Shown here one piece after another: positions 26,083-34,123 of a stretch of DNA of 48,821 nt. The position numbers were made by a program, and so were the translations under genes. This DNA comes from an uncultured Paenibacillaceae bacterium (GTDB taxonomy: Bacteria > Bacillota > Bacilli > Paenibacillales > DA-C8), in NCBI GenBank assembly GCA_937957685.1, contig CALGAO010000125.1, forward strand, positions 1-48,821. Direction: 5' to 3'. Position 1 is the stretch's first letter; every line of letters starts with the position of its first letter. The notes under the pieces were generated by a model, which was not told where the DNA came from, searched no databases, and saw only the letters and a list, made by a program, of their open reading frames with translations.

Positions 26083-27003
26083 ATGTCGTATGAAAACGAT
26101 CTGATCGTCAAGATTGCCTGGCAATATTACGTGGAAGGGTTAACCCAGAATGAGATCTCGGACAACCTGAACCTTTCCCGCATGAAGGTGATCAAATATC
26201 TTGAGAAAGCCAAGACGAACAATGTCATCCAGTTCAAGATCAATCTGTCTGCGATGGACAACATCCATCTTCAGAATCAGATCAAGGAAATGTACAATCT
26301 GAAAGATATTCATATCGTCCCGGCATCTTCACATGATGTGGTGAACAGCATTACGGTGGCGGCTGCCCAATATATTGAGGATCGCATTACCAGCGACACG
26401 ATGATCAGCATCGGTTACGGCGAAGCGGTCTCGCGAACTCTGGCTAACCTGCAGATCTCTGCCAAATACAAGGTCACTTTCGTCTCCTTGTCAGGCGGGG
26501 TCAAGTTTTACATGCCTACCGCCATCGCACCGAGATCAGATTATTATACGAATCCGAATTATTCGCACTACATCATCCCCACCCCTCTGCTGGTTGCTAA
26601 CGAAGAACTGGCCAATCAACTGAAGGAGGAAAACTCCGTCAAACGGATCTTGGAGATGATCCCCTACTCCAACATGACAGTCATCGGCATCGGGGCGCTC
26701 CACGATCGCGCTACTCTGATCCGCGAAGGCTACATGGGCAAAAATGACTTCGAAATACTGAAGATGAAGGGCGCAGTCGGCGATCTGCTCAGCCAATTCT
26801 ATGACATCGACGGCAATGTGCTGGACCTGCCATTTCACAGGCGTCAGATCAGCACGCCGATCGAATTTCTCAAATCCTTGAACAACGTCATCGCTGTGGC
26901 AGGCGGACTCGAGAAGAAGGAGGCGATTCGCGGAGCGTTGAAGGGCGGATATATCGATGTGCTGATTACCGATGAACAGGTGGCGAAAAGTCTGATGGAG
27001 TGA
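26083..27003 (+). CDS. lsrR: LsrR transcriptional regulator of the AI-2 operon
   Basis: About 306 residues, SorC/DeoR-like family. The N-terminal helix-turn-helix is clear (VEGLTQNEISDNLNLSRMKV), followed by a sugar-phosphate-binding domain: SIGYGEAVSRTLANLQIS, VSLSGGVKF, VIGIGALHDRATLI, KMKGAVGDLLSQFYDIDGNV and VAGGLEKKEAIRGALKGGYI. It aligns with enteric LsrR over its full length. LsrR represses the lsr genes until phospho-AI-2 binds. The ATG at 26083 follows AGGTGA by a few bases. ATGs at 26062 and 26077 are also in frame, so the start is not certain. It is divergent from lsrA and upstream of lsrK. Confidence 0.92.
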   Translation: MSYENDLIVKIAWQYYVEGLTQNEISDNLNLSRMKVIKYLEKAKTNNVIQFKINLSAMDNIHLQNQIKEMYNLKDIHIVPASSHDVVNSITVAAAQYIEDRITSDTMISIGYGEAVSRTLANLQISAKYKVTFVSLSGGVKFYMPTAIAPRSDYYTNPNYSHYIIPTPLLVANEELANQLKEENSVKRILEMIPYSNMTVIGIGALHDRATLIREGYMGKNDFEILKMKGAVGDLLSQFYDIDGNVLDLPFHRRQISTPIEFLKSLNNVIAVAGGLEKKEAIRGALKGGYIDVLITDEQVAKSLME

Positions 27004-27071
27004 CCTGTGGAGATCAGGAGCATTTTGGAGATGTGAATCATTGATGATTCTGAGCTACTGGGGGGTTTAAC

Positions 27072-28637
27072 ATGGAGAAGTATCTGATGGCGATTGATGC
27101 CGGTACCGGCAGTGTGAGGGTGATTCTGTTCGACGTCGAGGGGCGGGAAGTGACGTCTGCCCAGGCGGAATGGACTCATCACGAAGACGAACGCTATCCC
27201 GGTTCCATGGATTTCGACATTGACACGAATATCCGGATCATCGTGGACCTGATCCGGCAAACCATCCGGACAAGCAAGGTGGATCCTAAGAACATCGCCG
27301 CCGTGTCCACATCAAGCATGAGAGAAGGCATCGTTCTGTACGACGAGCATGGCCAGGAAATCTGGGCCTGTGCCAATGTGGATTCCCGTGCAGACAACGA
27401 GGTTTACAACCTTTACAAGATCAGCGACTCCATCGAGAGAGACATTTACCGCATATCCGGCCAGACCTTCTCGCTAGGGGCCATCCCGCGCATCCTGTGG
27501 GTGAAGAACAACATACCCGACGTCTACGAGCGAACGAGATATGTCACCATGCTCAACGACTGGATCACGTACCGGTTGTCGGGCAAGATCTCGGTTGAGC
27601 CGTCCAACGGCTGCACAACCGGCATGTTCGATCTTCACAGCCGAAAGTGGGATCCGGAGATCGCGAGGAAGGTGCAGCTGAAGAGCGACATTTATCCCGT
27701 TGTTTATGAAAGCGGTACCGTGATCGGCCAGGTCACTCCAGAGATGGCTGCTCTTTCAGGTTTGGACACGGGCACCCTCGTCGTGGCAGGCGGCGGCGAC
27801 GCGCAGCTTGGCTGCATCGGGGTCGGCGCGGTGCGCGAAGGCGATGCAGTCATTTTCGGCGGTAGCTTCTGGCAATATGAGTATACAACCACCGGGCTGA
27901 AAATCGACGAGGAATGCCAGGTACGCATCAATTGCCATGCGGTGCCGAACACATGGCAGTATGAGGCGATCGCCTTTTTCCCGGGACTGGTCATGCGCTG
28001 GTTCCGCGACGCATTCTGCGATCTGGAAGCCTACATCCAGAAATCAACGGGAGAAAGCATCTACTCCCAGATGCAACGGCAAGCGCAGCTTGTTCCGGCG
28101 GGAAGCTACGGCATGCTGTGCACCTTCAGCGACGTTATGAATTACATGTCATGGAAACACGCGGCTCCTGGCTTTATTAATTTCAAACTGGACGCGTCGA
28201 AATTCAATAAAGCCAGCTTCTATAGAGCAATCATGGAGAATGCGGCGTATGTCACCCGGGGCAATGTGGAGCTTGTCAGCAGGATCACAAAGGCATCTCC
28301 TGACTCCATCATCTTCGCTGGAGGCGCTTCGAAGAGCGACCTCTGGTGTCAGATCGTCTGCGATGTGCTGAACGTTCCTTTAAAAGTGCCGGTAGTGAAG
28401 GAATCAACAGCGCTGGGCACGGCGATCTGCGCCGGGGTTGGAGCCGGCGTGTACAGCAGCTTTGAGGATGCGATCGAGAAGGTCGTGCATTTTGAAAGGA
28501 CGTACACCCCTAACCCTGAACATCAGGAAGTTTACAACAAGCTGTATGATCAATGGCGGAAGCTGTACGCAAGGCAGCTTCAGCTGGCGGATGAAGGTTT
28601 GACGGAGCACATGTGGATCGCGCCGGGGCTTGGTTGA
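27072..28637 (+). CDS. lsrK: Autoinducer-2 kinase LsrK
   Basis: 521 residues of the FGGY kinase family. The N-terminal phosphate-binding loop is LMAIDAGTGSVRVILFD. Stretches specific to LsrK are SSMREGIVLYDEHGQEIWAC, NVDSRADNEV, VVAGGGDAQLGCIGVGAVRE and LVMRWFRDAFCDLEAYIQK, with ATALG-like STALGTAICAGVGAG near the end. It phosphorylates the open form of AI-2 (DPD) in the cytoplasm, trapping it and creating the LsrR ligand. It starts 68 bases after lsrR with a GGGGGG site. Confidence 0.95.
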   Translation: MEKYLMAIDAGTGSVRVILFDVEGREVTSAQAEWTHHEDERYPGSMDFDIDTNIRIIVDLIRQTIRTSKVDPKNIAAVSTSSMREGIVLYDEHGQEIWACANVDSRADNEVYNLYKISDSIERDIYRISGQTFSLGAIPRILWVKNNIPDVYERTRYVTMLNDWITYRLSGKISVEPSNGCTTGMFDLHSRKWDPEIARKVQLKSDIYPVVYESGTVIGQVTPEMAALSGLDTGTLVVAGGGDAQLGCIGVGAVREGDAVIFGGSFWQYEYTTTGLKIDEECQVRINCHAVPNTWQYEAIAFFPGLVMRWFRDAFCDLEAYIQKSTGESIYSQMQRQAQLVPAGSYGMLCTFSDVMNYMSWKHAAPGFINFKLDASKFNKASFYRAIMENAAYVTRGNVELVSRITKASPDSIIFAGGASKSDLWCQIVCDVLNVPLKVPVVKESTALGTAICAGVGAGVYSSFEDAIEKVVHFERTYTPNPEHQEVYNKLYDQWRKLYARQLQLADEGLTEHMWIAPGLG

Positions 28638-28704
28638 CCTGCTCGACTCAACGGATGGATTGGCAACAAGACTCAGCTAACTATGAAAGGATTGTGTAAA
28701 AACT

Positions 28705-29067
28705 ATGACAATGGTTCATGAGACAGATTTCGAGTATCGCTTTGGAGACAGCGGCCCCAAATATCTTCTTCGCGGGCCAAGGATGTATGCAGGTGTGGTC
28801 GCGTTGAAACCAGGTCAGGACTTCCAGGCCCATTATCACAACATCATGGAGGAAAACTTCTACATCCTGGAGGGAGAGATCGAGTTCCACATCGATTATC
28901 AAATCTTCCGCTGCAAACCAGGAGACTTCATCCATGTGGAGCCTAAGAAGGTCCATTATTTGGTGAACAAGGGGACGACAGATTTCAAGGCGCTCTTCAT
29001 GCTGGCTCCATACCAGGACAAGGACAAGGTCGAGGTGCCGGATTACAACCCCGCCCTCGCCAAGTGA
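28705..29067 (+). CDS. Small cupin-domain protein next to lsrK
   Basis: 120 residues, a single cupin barrel. Motif 1 is complete: AHYHNIMEENFYILEGE, with the HxH pair and the Glu. Motif 2 is CKPGDFIHVEPKKVHYLVN, with the final His. All four metal ligands are therefore present. It follows lsrK by 67 bases and is followed by a strong terminator, so it closes the lsrR-lsrK unit. The enteric locus has lsrG here, which encodes a different fold. Cupins include several sugar-phosphate isomerases, so a role as a replacement P-DPD isomerase is possible but is inference. ATGs at 28705 and 28711 are both plausible. Confidence 0.85.
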   Translation: MTMVHETDFEYRFGDSGPKYLLRGPRMYAGVVALKPGQDFQAHYHNIMEENFYILEGEIEFHIDYQIFRCKPGDFIHVEPKKVHYLVNKGTTDFKALFMLAPYQDKDKVEVPDYNPALAK

Positions 29068-29106
29068 GGATTCATCGGCTTTCCTCATCTTTCATACGCA
29101 CACGCG

Positions 29107-29135
29107 CCAACGGGGACGAATATCGTCCCCGTTGG
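29107..29135 (+). terminator. Intrinsic terminator after the cupin gene
   Basis: A perfect 13-base GC-rich stem (CCAACGGGGACGA and its complement) with a 3-base loop, followed by TTTGCTGTCT. The interval 29136-29295 up to the convergent chemoreceptor gene holds only a weak minus-strand ORF. Confidence 0.85.
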
Positions 29136-29295
29136 TTTGCTGTCTGACTTATGTAGGGCGATTCCGGCGATCAGAAAAACGACAAGTTCGGCAAGATTGA
29201 CAAGATCAGCAAGTTTGGTCAGATTGGGAAGATCCTCATGGATGTCGCCAACCTGGAGAAGAGGCTTGATCATGATCCCTTGATCGTTCGTGAAC

Positions 29296-30762
29296 CTACC
29301 TATTCATGCCAGCCTCCAGCCTGCCCGTGAGTTCGTTCAGATGGTGATATCGCTGAACGATCTCGGCCATGCTGCGATCCTGAAGCTCGATGCTTGCTGT
29401 GATCTCCTGGATGGCGGCGGTGTTCTCCTCCGTCATCGCCGACAGGGATTCCATCTCATCGGCGATGGTGCGGGAGACATCGCTCAGCCGCAGGACCGAA
29501 GCTGACAGTTCCTGCGAGCTTCTGGCGACCTGCTGCGTATTCGCAGCGATCTCCTGCTGGGACTCCAGCATATCCCGGGACAATGTCTGGACGACGGAGA
29601 TCGACTGCTGCCCCATGGAAACCTCTCGCGTGACCAGCTTCGACTGGTCCTGCACAGCCTGCAGGATATCCGCTATGCGCTCTGCCGACTGGCGGGTGTG
29701 ATCAGACAGCTTCCTGATCTCGGATGCGACGACTTCGAAGCCCTGGCCCTGTTCCCCGATGCGCGCCGCCTCGATGGCCGCATTCAGGGCCAACAGTTGG
29801 GTCTGGTTCGAGATCTCACGGATCACATCGATGATCCCGCCGATGTTCTCACTCCGCTCGTTCAGGTCGTGGATCATTGCGGACGTCTGATCGATGATGG
29901 CCCGGATCCTGTCCACCTCTTCGCCGAGCCGGGACGTCCTTCTCGACCCTTCTTCCGTCAATTCCGCACTGGATGAGGACAGATGACTCAGCATGACCGC
30001 CGCTCCCGAGACCGTGCGAATCTCGTCATTGAGCACAGCCAGCGAACGGCTGAACGCAACCAGGCTTGAGCCGACACTTTCCGTACTCCTCGAGATCTCG
30101 GCAAAAGCAAGGGGCATCTCCTTCGAGACGAGACCCGCCGAGTCGATGTTCGTCTTCAGATCCGAGCTGAACGTTCCCAGACCGTGCACCGATTCGGCGA
30201 TGTGCTTAAGCAGCTCGTCATTGCGCTGGTGTGCCAGCGTCAACTCCTGGTGCCGCATGATCACCTGCTTCTGCAGCCGCTCACTGAAGACACCGGTTGC
30301 AAGCAGCGCTCCCGCGATGAGGATCACGAACAGGTTCAGCGAGAACAGGCCTGTGTCATCGAACTGCGCGAATATCGTATGCCTTTCCGTGACAAAGAAG
30401 TAATTGGTAAAGATCAAGGCGAAGATGCTGGACAACAGGATCGGGCGGTAGTTGCTGTAGAGCGTGCAGACCGCTATGGAATAATAGATGATGAGGTACG
30501 TGGAGAAGCCGACCGCAGTGGAGATCAGCATATACGAGATGATCGCCAGACACACGGGTATGTAATACATGAGATAGGGGGTGAACCAGCGTTTCCAGGT
30601 ACACACCGTCGCAATGGTCGCGATCACGATCCCCACCGTAAGCAGGATCGGAGTCTGACCGGGATTGGTGATCAAGGTGACCGCCACACCCAGCAGCAAC
30701 GAAAACCACAAAACCATAACCAGCAGCCTGTTTCTTCTGTGAAGTACCATATGACTGTCCAT
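29296..30762 (-). CDS. Methyl-accepting chemotaxis protein with a multi-span membrane sensor
   Basis: 488 residues from the ATG at 30762, which has AGGAG 9 bases upstream. Longer in-frame starts run into the previous gene. The N-terminal about 170 residues contain around six hydrophobic spans with almost no external loops, then coiled coil and the signalling domain. The hairpin tip is intact (REISNQTQLLALNAAIEAAR, then GEQGQGFEVVASEIRKLSDH). There is no dCache or four-helix ligand domain and no obvious HAMP domain. It likely senses something within the membrane or through a partner. It lies 56 bases after the GGDEF-EAL gene on the same strand, so the two are probably one operon. Confidence 0.9.
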   Translation of the reverse strand: MDSHMVLHRRNRLLVMVLWFSLLLGVAVTLITNPGQTPILLTVGIVIATIATVCTWKRWFTPYLMYYIPVCLAIISYMLISTAVGFSTYLIIYYSIAVCTLYSNYRPILLSSIFALIFTNYFFVTERHTIFAQFDDTGLFSLNLFVILIAGALLATGVFSERLQKQVIMRHQELTLAHQRNDELLKHIAESVHGLGTFSSDLKTNIDSAGLVSKEMPLAFAEISRSTESVGSSLVAFSRSLAVLNDEIRTVSGAAVMLSHLSSSSAELTEEGSRRTSRLGEEVDRIRAIIDQTSAMIHDLNERSENIGGIIDVIREISNQTQLLALNAAIEAARIGEQGQGFEVVASEIRKLSDHTRQSAERIADILQAVQDQSKLVTREVSMGQQSISVVQTLSRDMLESQQEIAANTQQVARSSQELSASVLRLSDVSRTIADEMESLSAMTEENTAAIQEITASIELQDRSMAEIVQRYHHLNELTGRLEAGMNR

Positions 30763-30818
30763 TCTCTTCATCTCCTTGATCCGCTTGTTTCGTGTTGCTT
30801 CGTTTCTTTCCCTTTCGA

Positions 30819-33068
30819 CTACTTTCCGGCATGATAGCATTGGGCCAGCCTGGCCATCGGCAGCGGGTGGCTGAAGTAATAGCCCTGGATGTTGCTGCAC
30901 CCCGCCCTCGTCACGAAGTCGAGCTGATCCTCCGTCTCGATCCCCTCCGCGATGACGCCCAGATTCAGATTTTTGGCCATGTTGATGATCGTCGTGATGA
31001 TCGCCCGGTCATGGTGGTTCTGGGAGATATTCCGGATGAAGGATCGATCGATCTTGAGCTTGTGGATGGTGAACTTCTGCAGATAGCTGAGCGAGCTGTA
31101 ACCCGTTCCAAAATCATCCAGACTGATCTGCACACCCATGCTCTGCAACTCCCTGAGCGTCCCTTCGGTCGCAACGGTATCCATCATGATCCTCTCGGTA
31201 ATCTCCACGCCCAGGTAACTCGGGTGCAAACCGACCTCCTGAAGGATGTCGCGGATCATCTTCGTCAGGTTCGGCTGCTGGAATTGCATGGATGACAGAT
31301 TGACCCAGACGGGGATCTTCGGTCCGCCCCGATCGTGCCACTCCTTGATGTCCCTGACCGCCTGACGGATGACCCAGCGACCGATGTGCAGGATCAGTCC
31401 GTTTTCCTCCGCGATCGGGATGAAATGCTCCGCCGTCAGGAGTCCTCTCGTCGGGTGATTCCAGCGTACAAGGGCTTCAATGCCGATCATCTCCATCGTC
31501 ATCGCGTTGAATTGCGGCTGATAGTGCAGCTCAAGCTCCTGTTGCTCAAACGAACGTCTCAGGGCATTTTCCAGTTCGAGGCGCTGCTGCAGGCGCGTGG
31601 CCAGTTCGCAGGAGAAAAAGCGATGGCCGTCTTTGCCTCTTCTCTTCTGCTCGTACATCGCCAGATCCGAATTCCTCATCAGTTCTTCGGCAGTTGACCC
31701 GTCGAACGGGAAGATCGCGATGCCGATGCTGGAGGTGGCGTAATGGACCTCCCCCTTCAGATGATACGGCTTGCGCAGAGCGCGCTCGATCATATGCATG
31801 ATGCGGCCGATCTCTTCCTTTTTCCTCGCGCATTGCAGCAGGATGACGAACTCATCGCCGCTCAGGCGGCCGAAGACGAACCGTAAGCCGCTGCACACCA
31901 GACAATACTGGATCCGCTGGCTGATCTCGATCAGCAGCAGATCTCCATACTGATGCCCGAGCGAGTCGTTAATAAACTTGATGCGGTCGACATCCATGGT
32001 GATGACGGCGAATGGATCTTTAGTATGCTGATACCTCTCGATCCACAGGGACAGCTCCTGATGGATCTTCCGGCGGTTGGGCAGGCCGGTCAGCTCGTCA
32101 TGGTAGGCCATATGCATGACTTCCTGCTTCGCTTTCTTCCGGTCCGTCACATTGCGCATGGTCGTCAGGATGGCGAGAGCGCCATCGTAGGAGATCAACG
32201 TGCTGGCAACCTCCATGTCGAGCAGTTCATTCTGGAGATTGTACACCTGAATCTCGAGCCGTTCCGTTCGCGTATGGGTGGCGAGCAGGTTCTCGAGCTG
32301 GGCTGACACCAGCCGATGGTAGCAGGGATGGATAAATCGAAGGACGGGCTCGCCGATAAACTGTTCCCTTGATCCGCCAAATATCACTTCCGCCACTTCG
32401 TTTATGTACACGATCTGCATGTCCTGTTTATAGATGATGATCGGATCAACGTATATATTCAGCAGCTGTTTATATCGGGACTCGTATTCCCGCGAACGTT
32501 CCATCTCCGTCTGGTCGATGATCAGAAGGTCGTAGCCATGCCTGTCGCCATCATACAACGCAGGAAACACGTGCAACATCCAGGACAACCTTTGGCCGTA
32601 ATTGCCATACGCCACAACAGAGTAATGTCCGGACTGCAGCTTGAGCTTCTTGCCTCCCTCATGGGTGGGATCGGCTTCTCCATCCGGCCAGAGGCCAGGA
32701 TCTCTCCCGGGCTTGAAGGGTGCCTCTCGCCCAAACGTGAAGTCCGCCTCTCTCTCGTTGACGCGCTCACGCTCTCCTTCAGGCGGGCTCTCCGCGCCTT
32801 CCACCCGTCTGGCGTTTGCCTCTCTCTCGAGCGGATTCATCGCCCCATCCTCAAGCCTGAAGTCCGCCTCTCTCTCGAGCGTGAACCTCCCCCCTTCTAC
32901 GAGCAGAGAAGGAAGATAAGCATGAAGCCGCACTTCCGGGATGTATGCTTCGGCATACCTCATGGCGGCAGGGTTCATTTTCACAATCGTACAGTTCTCG
33001 TTGATCGTGACGATCGGGCCGGGATGTTGCTCGTAGTCCAGACGTAGCGTATGAACGTCCTCATTCAC
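30819..33068 (-). CDS. PAS-PAS-GGDEF-EAL cyclic di-GMP signalling protein
   Basis: 749 residues from a GTG at 33068 with AAGGAG 7 bases upstream. The first PAS-like domain covers about 8-190 and is interrupted at 59-143 by a charged repeat insert. The second PAS covers about 195-310. The GGDEF domain has SGDEF at 403-407, compatible with diguanylate cyclase activity. The EAL domain has EALVRW at 531 and the DDFGTGYSSL loop at 651, with VEITE and AEGIETEDQL, so its phosphodiesterase motifs are intact. It is soluble with no membrane span. It probably sets c-di-GMP levels, and so motility or surface growth, in response to a cytoplasmic PAS signal. It lies upstream of the chemoreceptor. Confidence 0.93.
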   Translation of the reverse strand: MNEDVHTLRLDYEQHPGPIVTINENCTIVKMNPAAMRYAEAYIPEVRLHAYLPSLLVEGGRFTLEREADFRLEDGAMNPLEREANARRVEGAESPPEGERERVNEREADFTFGREAPFKPGRDPGLWPDGEADPTHEGGKKLKLQSGHYSVVAYGNYGQRLSWMLHVFPALYDGDRHGYDLLIIDQTEMERSREYESRYKQLLNIYVDPIIIYKQDMQIVYINEVAEVIFGGSREQFIGEPVLRFIHPCYHRLVSAQLENLLATHTRTERLEIQVYNLQNELLDMEVASTLISYDGALAILTTMRNVTDRKKAKQEVMHMAYHDELTGLPNRRKIHQELSLWIERYQHTKDPFAVITMDVDRIKFINDSLGHQYGDLLLIEISQRIQYCLVCSGLRFVFGRLSGDEFVILLQCARKKEEIGRIMHMIERALRKPYHLKGEVHYATSSIGIAIFPFDGSTAEELMRNSDLAMYEQKRRGKDGHRFFSCELATRLQQRLELENALRRSFEQQELELHYQPQFNAMTMEMIGIEALVRWNHPTRGLLTAEHFIPIAEENGLILHIGRWVIRQAVRDIKEWHDRGGPKIPVWVNLSSMQFQQPNLTKMIRDILQEVGLHPSYLGVEITERIMMDTVATEGTLRELQSMGVQISLDDFGTGYSSLSYLQKFTIHKLKIDRSFIRNISQNHHDRAIITTIINMAKNLNLGVIAEGIETEDQLDFVTRAGCSNIQGYYFSHPLPMARLAQCYHAGK
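32640..32894 (-). repeat. Imperfect repeats coding for a charged insert in the first PAS domain
   Basis: The insert repeats EREA[DN] at residues 65-69, 81-85 and 105-109, followed by REAPF at 114. At DNA level the plus strand repeats AGTCCGCCTCTCTCTCG and close variants several times. It looks like expansion of a short unit within the gene. Confidence 0.75.
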
Positions 33069-33184
33069 TCCTGTTCTCCTTCCTTTCTCGCTCTGACTTT
33101 GGCAGGCATGTCCTGATTTACCATGGTATTACCCTAGTATGTAGCTGTACCCTATACATTTTTTATACATAGACATATTTCGAC

Positions 33185-33209
33185 AAAAAAAAGAGGGGAT
33201 ATCCCCTCT
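33185..33209 (-). terminator. Intrinsic terminator after the DinB-like gene
   Basis: On the minus strand the perfect palindrome AGAGGGGATATCCCCTCT is followed by eight T, a textbook rho-independent terminator. It also insulates the GGDEF-EAL operon downstream. Confidence 0.9.
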
Positions 33210-33257
33210 CGAAAGAATATCGCTGACCTGTCGTCTGACCTGTACTGAAATGGACTC

Positions 33258-33761
33258 TTAGTCCCAAGACAGCTTTCCTTTCCTGATCTTCGCGATGTAG
33301 ACGATCTGCCCGGTATGATAATGGATCTCCCGCAGCATGGCGATCATCAGGTTCAGTACGGTGGTCTCGTTGTTCACCTGGCTGTATGTCAAAGGAGGCA
33401 GGTTGAGGAATGGTCGGGACATGAGCAGATGGGGATGGGACCTGAGATGTTCGAGGTACCGGATGATGAGCTCAAACGCTTCCCTCGCCTTCCGATACGC
33501 CTCATCCCTGGACATATACAGCCCGCGTTCAAACTCCTTGTCCCGGTCCCGTGTGTCGGGGATGTTTAAGAATATCTGCTCGATCCGCGAATGCACACAG
33601 CCCCGGATATGCGCGACCAGATTCGCAATGCTGTTGCTGTCTTCATTGGGCGCCCACGTGATGTCCTCTTCCTCCAGTTGCTCGATGACCTTCAGGATGC
33701 CTCTCATCTCGGACCTGAACTTCGGCAGCATGCTGTCAATGAACTCCATGGCGATATCCAT
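33258..33761 (-). CDS. DinB/DUF1572-like protein
   Basis: 167 residues from the ATG at 33761 (AAGGGTG about 9 bases upstream); a TTG at 33773 is less likely. It is a predicted four-helix bundle of the DinB superfamily. The His residues that would bind a metal are in LVAHIRGCVHSRI and REIHYHTGQIVYIAK, and the N-terminal segment FRSEMRGILKVIEQLEEEDI is typical. These proteins may be bacillithiol-dependent or other metal-dependent transferases, but this member's activity is not readable. It is a single gene with its own promoter and terminator. Confidence 0.82.
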   Translation of the reverse strand: MDIAMEFIDSMLPKFRSEMRGILKVIEQLEEEDITWAPNEDSNSIANLVAHIRGCVHSRIEQIFLNIPDTRDRDKEFERGLYMSRDEAYRKAREAFELIIRYLEHLRSHPHLLMSRPFLNLPPLTYSQVNNETTVLNLMIAMLREIHYHTGQIVYIAKIRKGKLSWD

Positions 33762-33800
33762 TGGCGACAACACCCTTCATCCCTTCGTTTATACAAGTTT

Positions 33801-33829
33801 ATTCTACCAAACACACGTTCTGTGGACAA
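33801..33829 (-). promoter_or_regulatory. Sigma-A-like promoter of the DinB-like gene
   Basis: On the minus strand TTGTCC, 17 bases, TAGAAT, about 40 bases upstream of the start. On the plus strand a weaker candidate for the divergent AraC gene is TTGCAA-17-TAGTAT at 33875-33903. Confidence 0.55.
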
Positions 33830-33962
33830 CCAATTTTCACCAAAGGATGGCTGAACATGCTGTTAAATCCTCTCTTGCAAATCATATCCTGATCGGTTAG
33901 TATCTTGGCAATAACAGGCATCAACCTGCGATGGTCGGGCGAGGTCCGCATGTTGGGTCAAG

Positions 33963-34100
33963 GCGGATGATGGTGGGGGGAGCCTCGCTTGATCTTCTGT
34001 ATCGCGGCGGATGATGGACTGGAAGCTTCGCCTGATCTGATGAATCGCAGTGGAAATTGGCCCTGGGAAGCTTCGCCTGATCTTCCGCAGCGGATGACGG
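33963..34100. repeat. Imperfect repeats upstream of the AraC gene
   Basis: GCGGATGATGG occurs at 33963 and 34007, with the variant GCGGATGACGG at 34090. AAGCTTCGCCTGATCT occurs at 34022 and 34070, with the variant AGCCTCGCTTGATCT at 33980. These are three staggered copies of a composite unit in the AraC leader. They read in frame with the AraC ORF, but the ribosome site argues against that reading being translated. Confidence 0.6.
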
Positions 34101-34123
34101 GACAGGGGAGAGGAGGTTGTCAG

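Noticed and set aside
29085..29273. 62-residue minus-strand ORF between the chemoreceptor and cupin genes
   Set aside because: It has only a weak ribosome site and reads through the antisense of the cupin terminator. It is Leu-rich but matches nothing I know. Left out for lack of support.
33989..34123. N-terminal extension of the AraC regulator
   Set aside because: The extension is made of leader repeats without a ribosome site, whereas GTG at 34124 has AGGAGG at ideal spacing.
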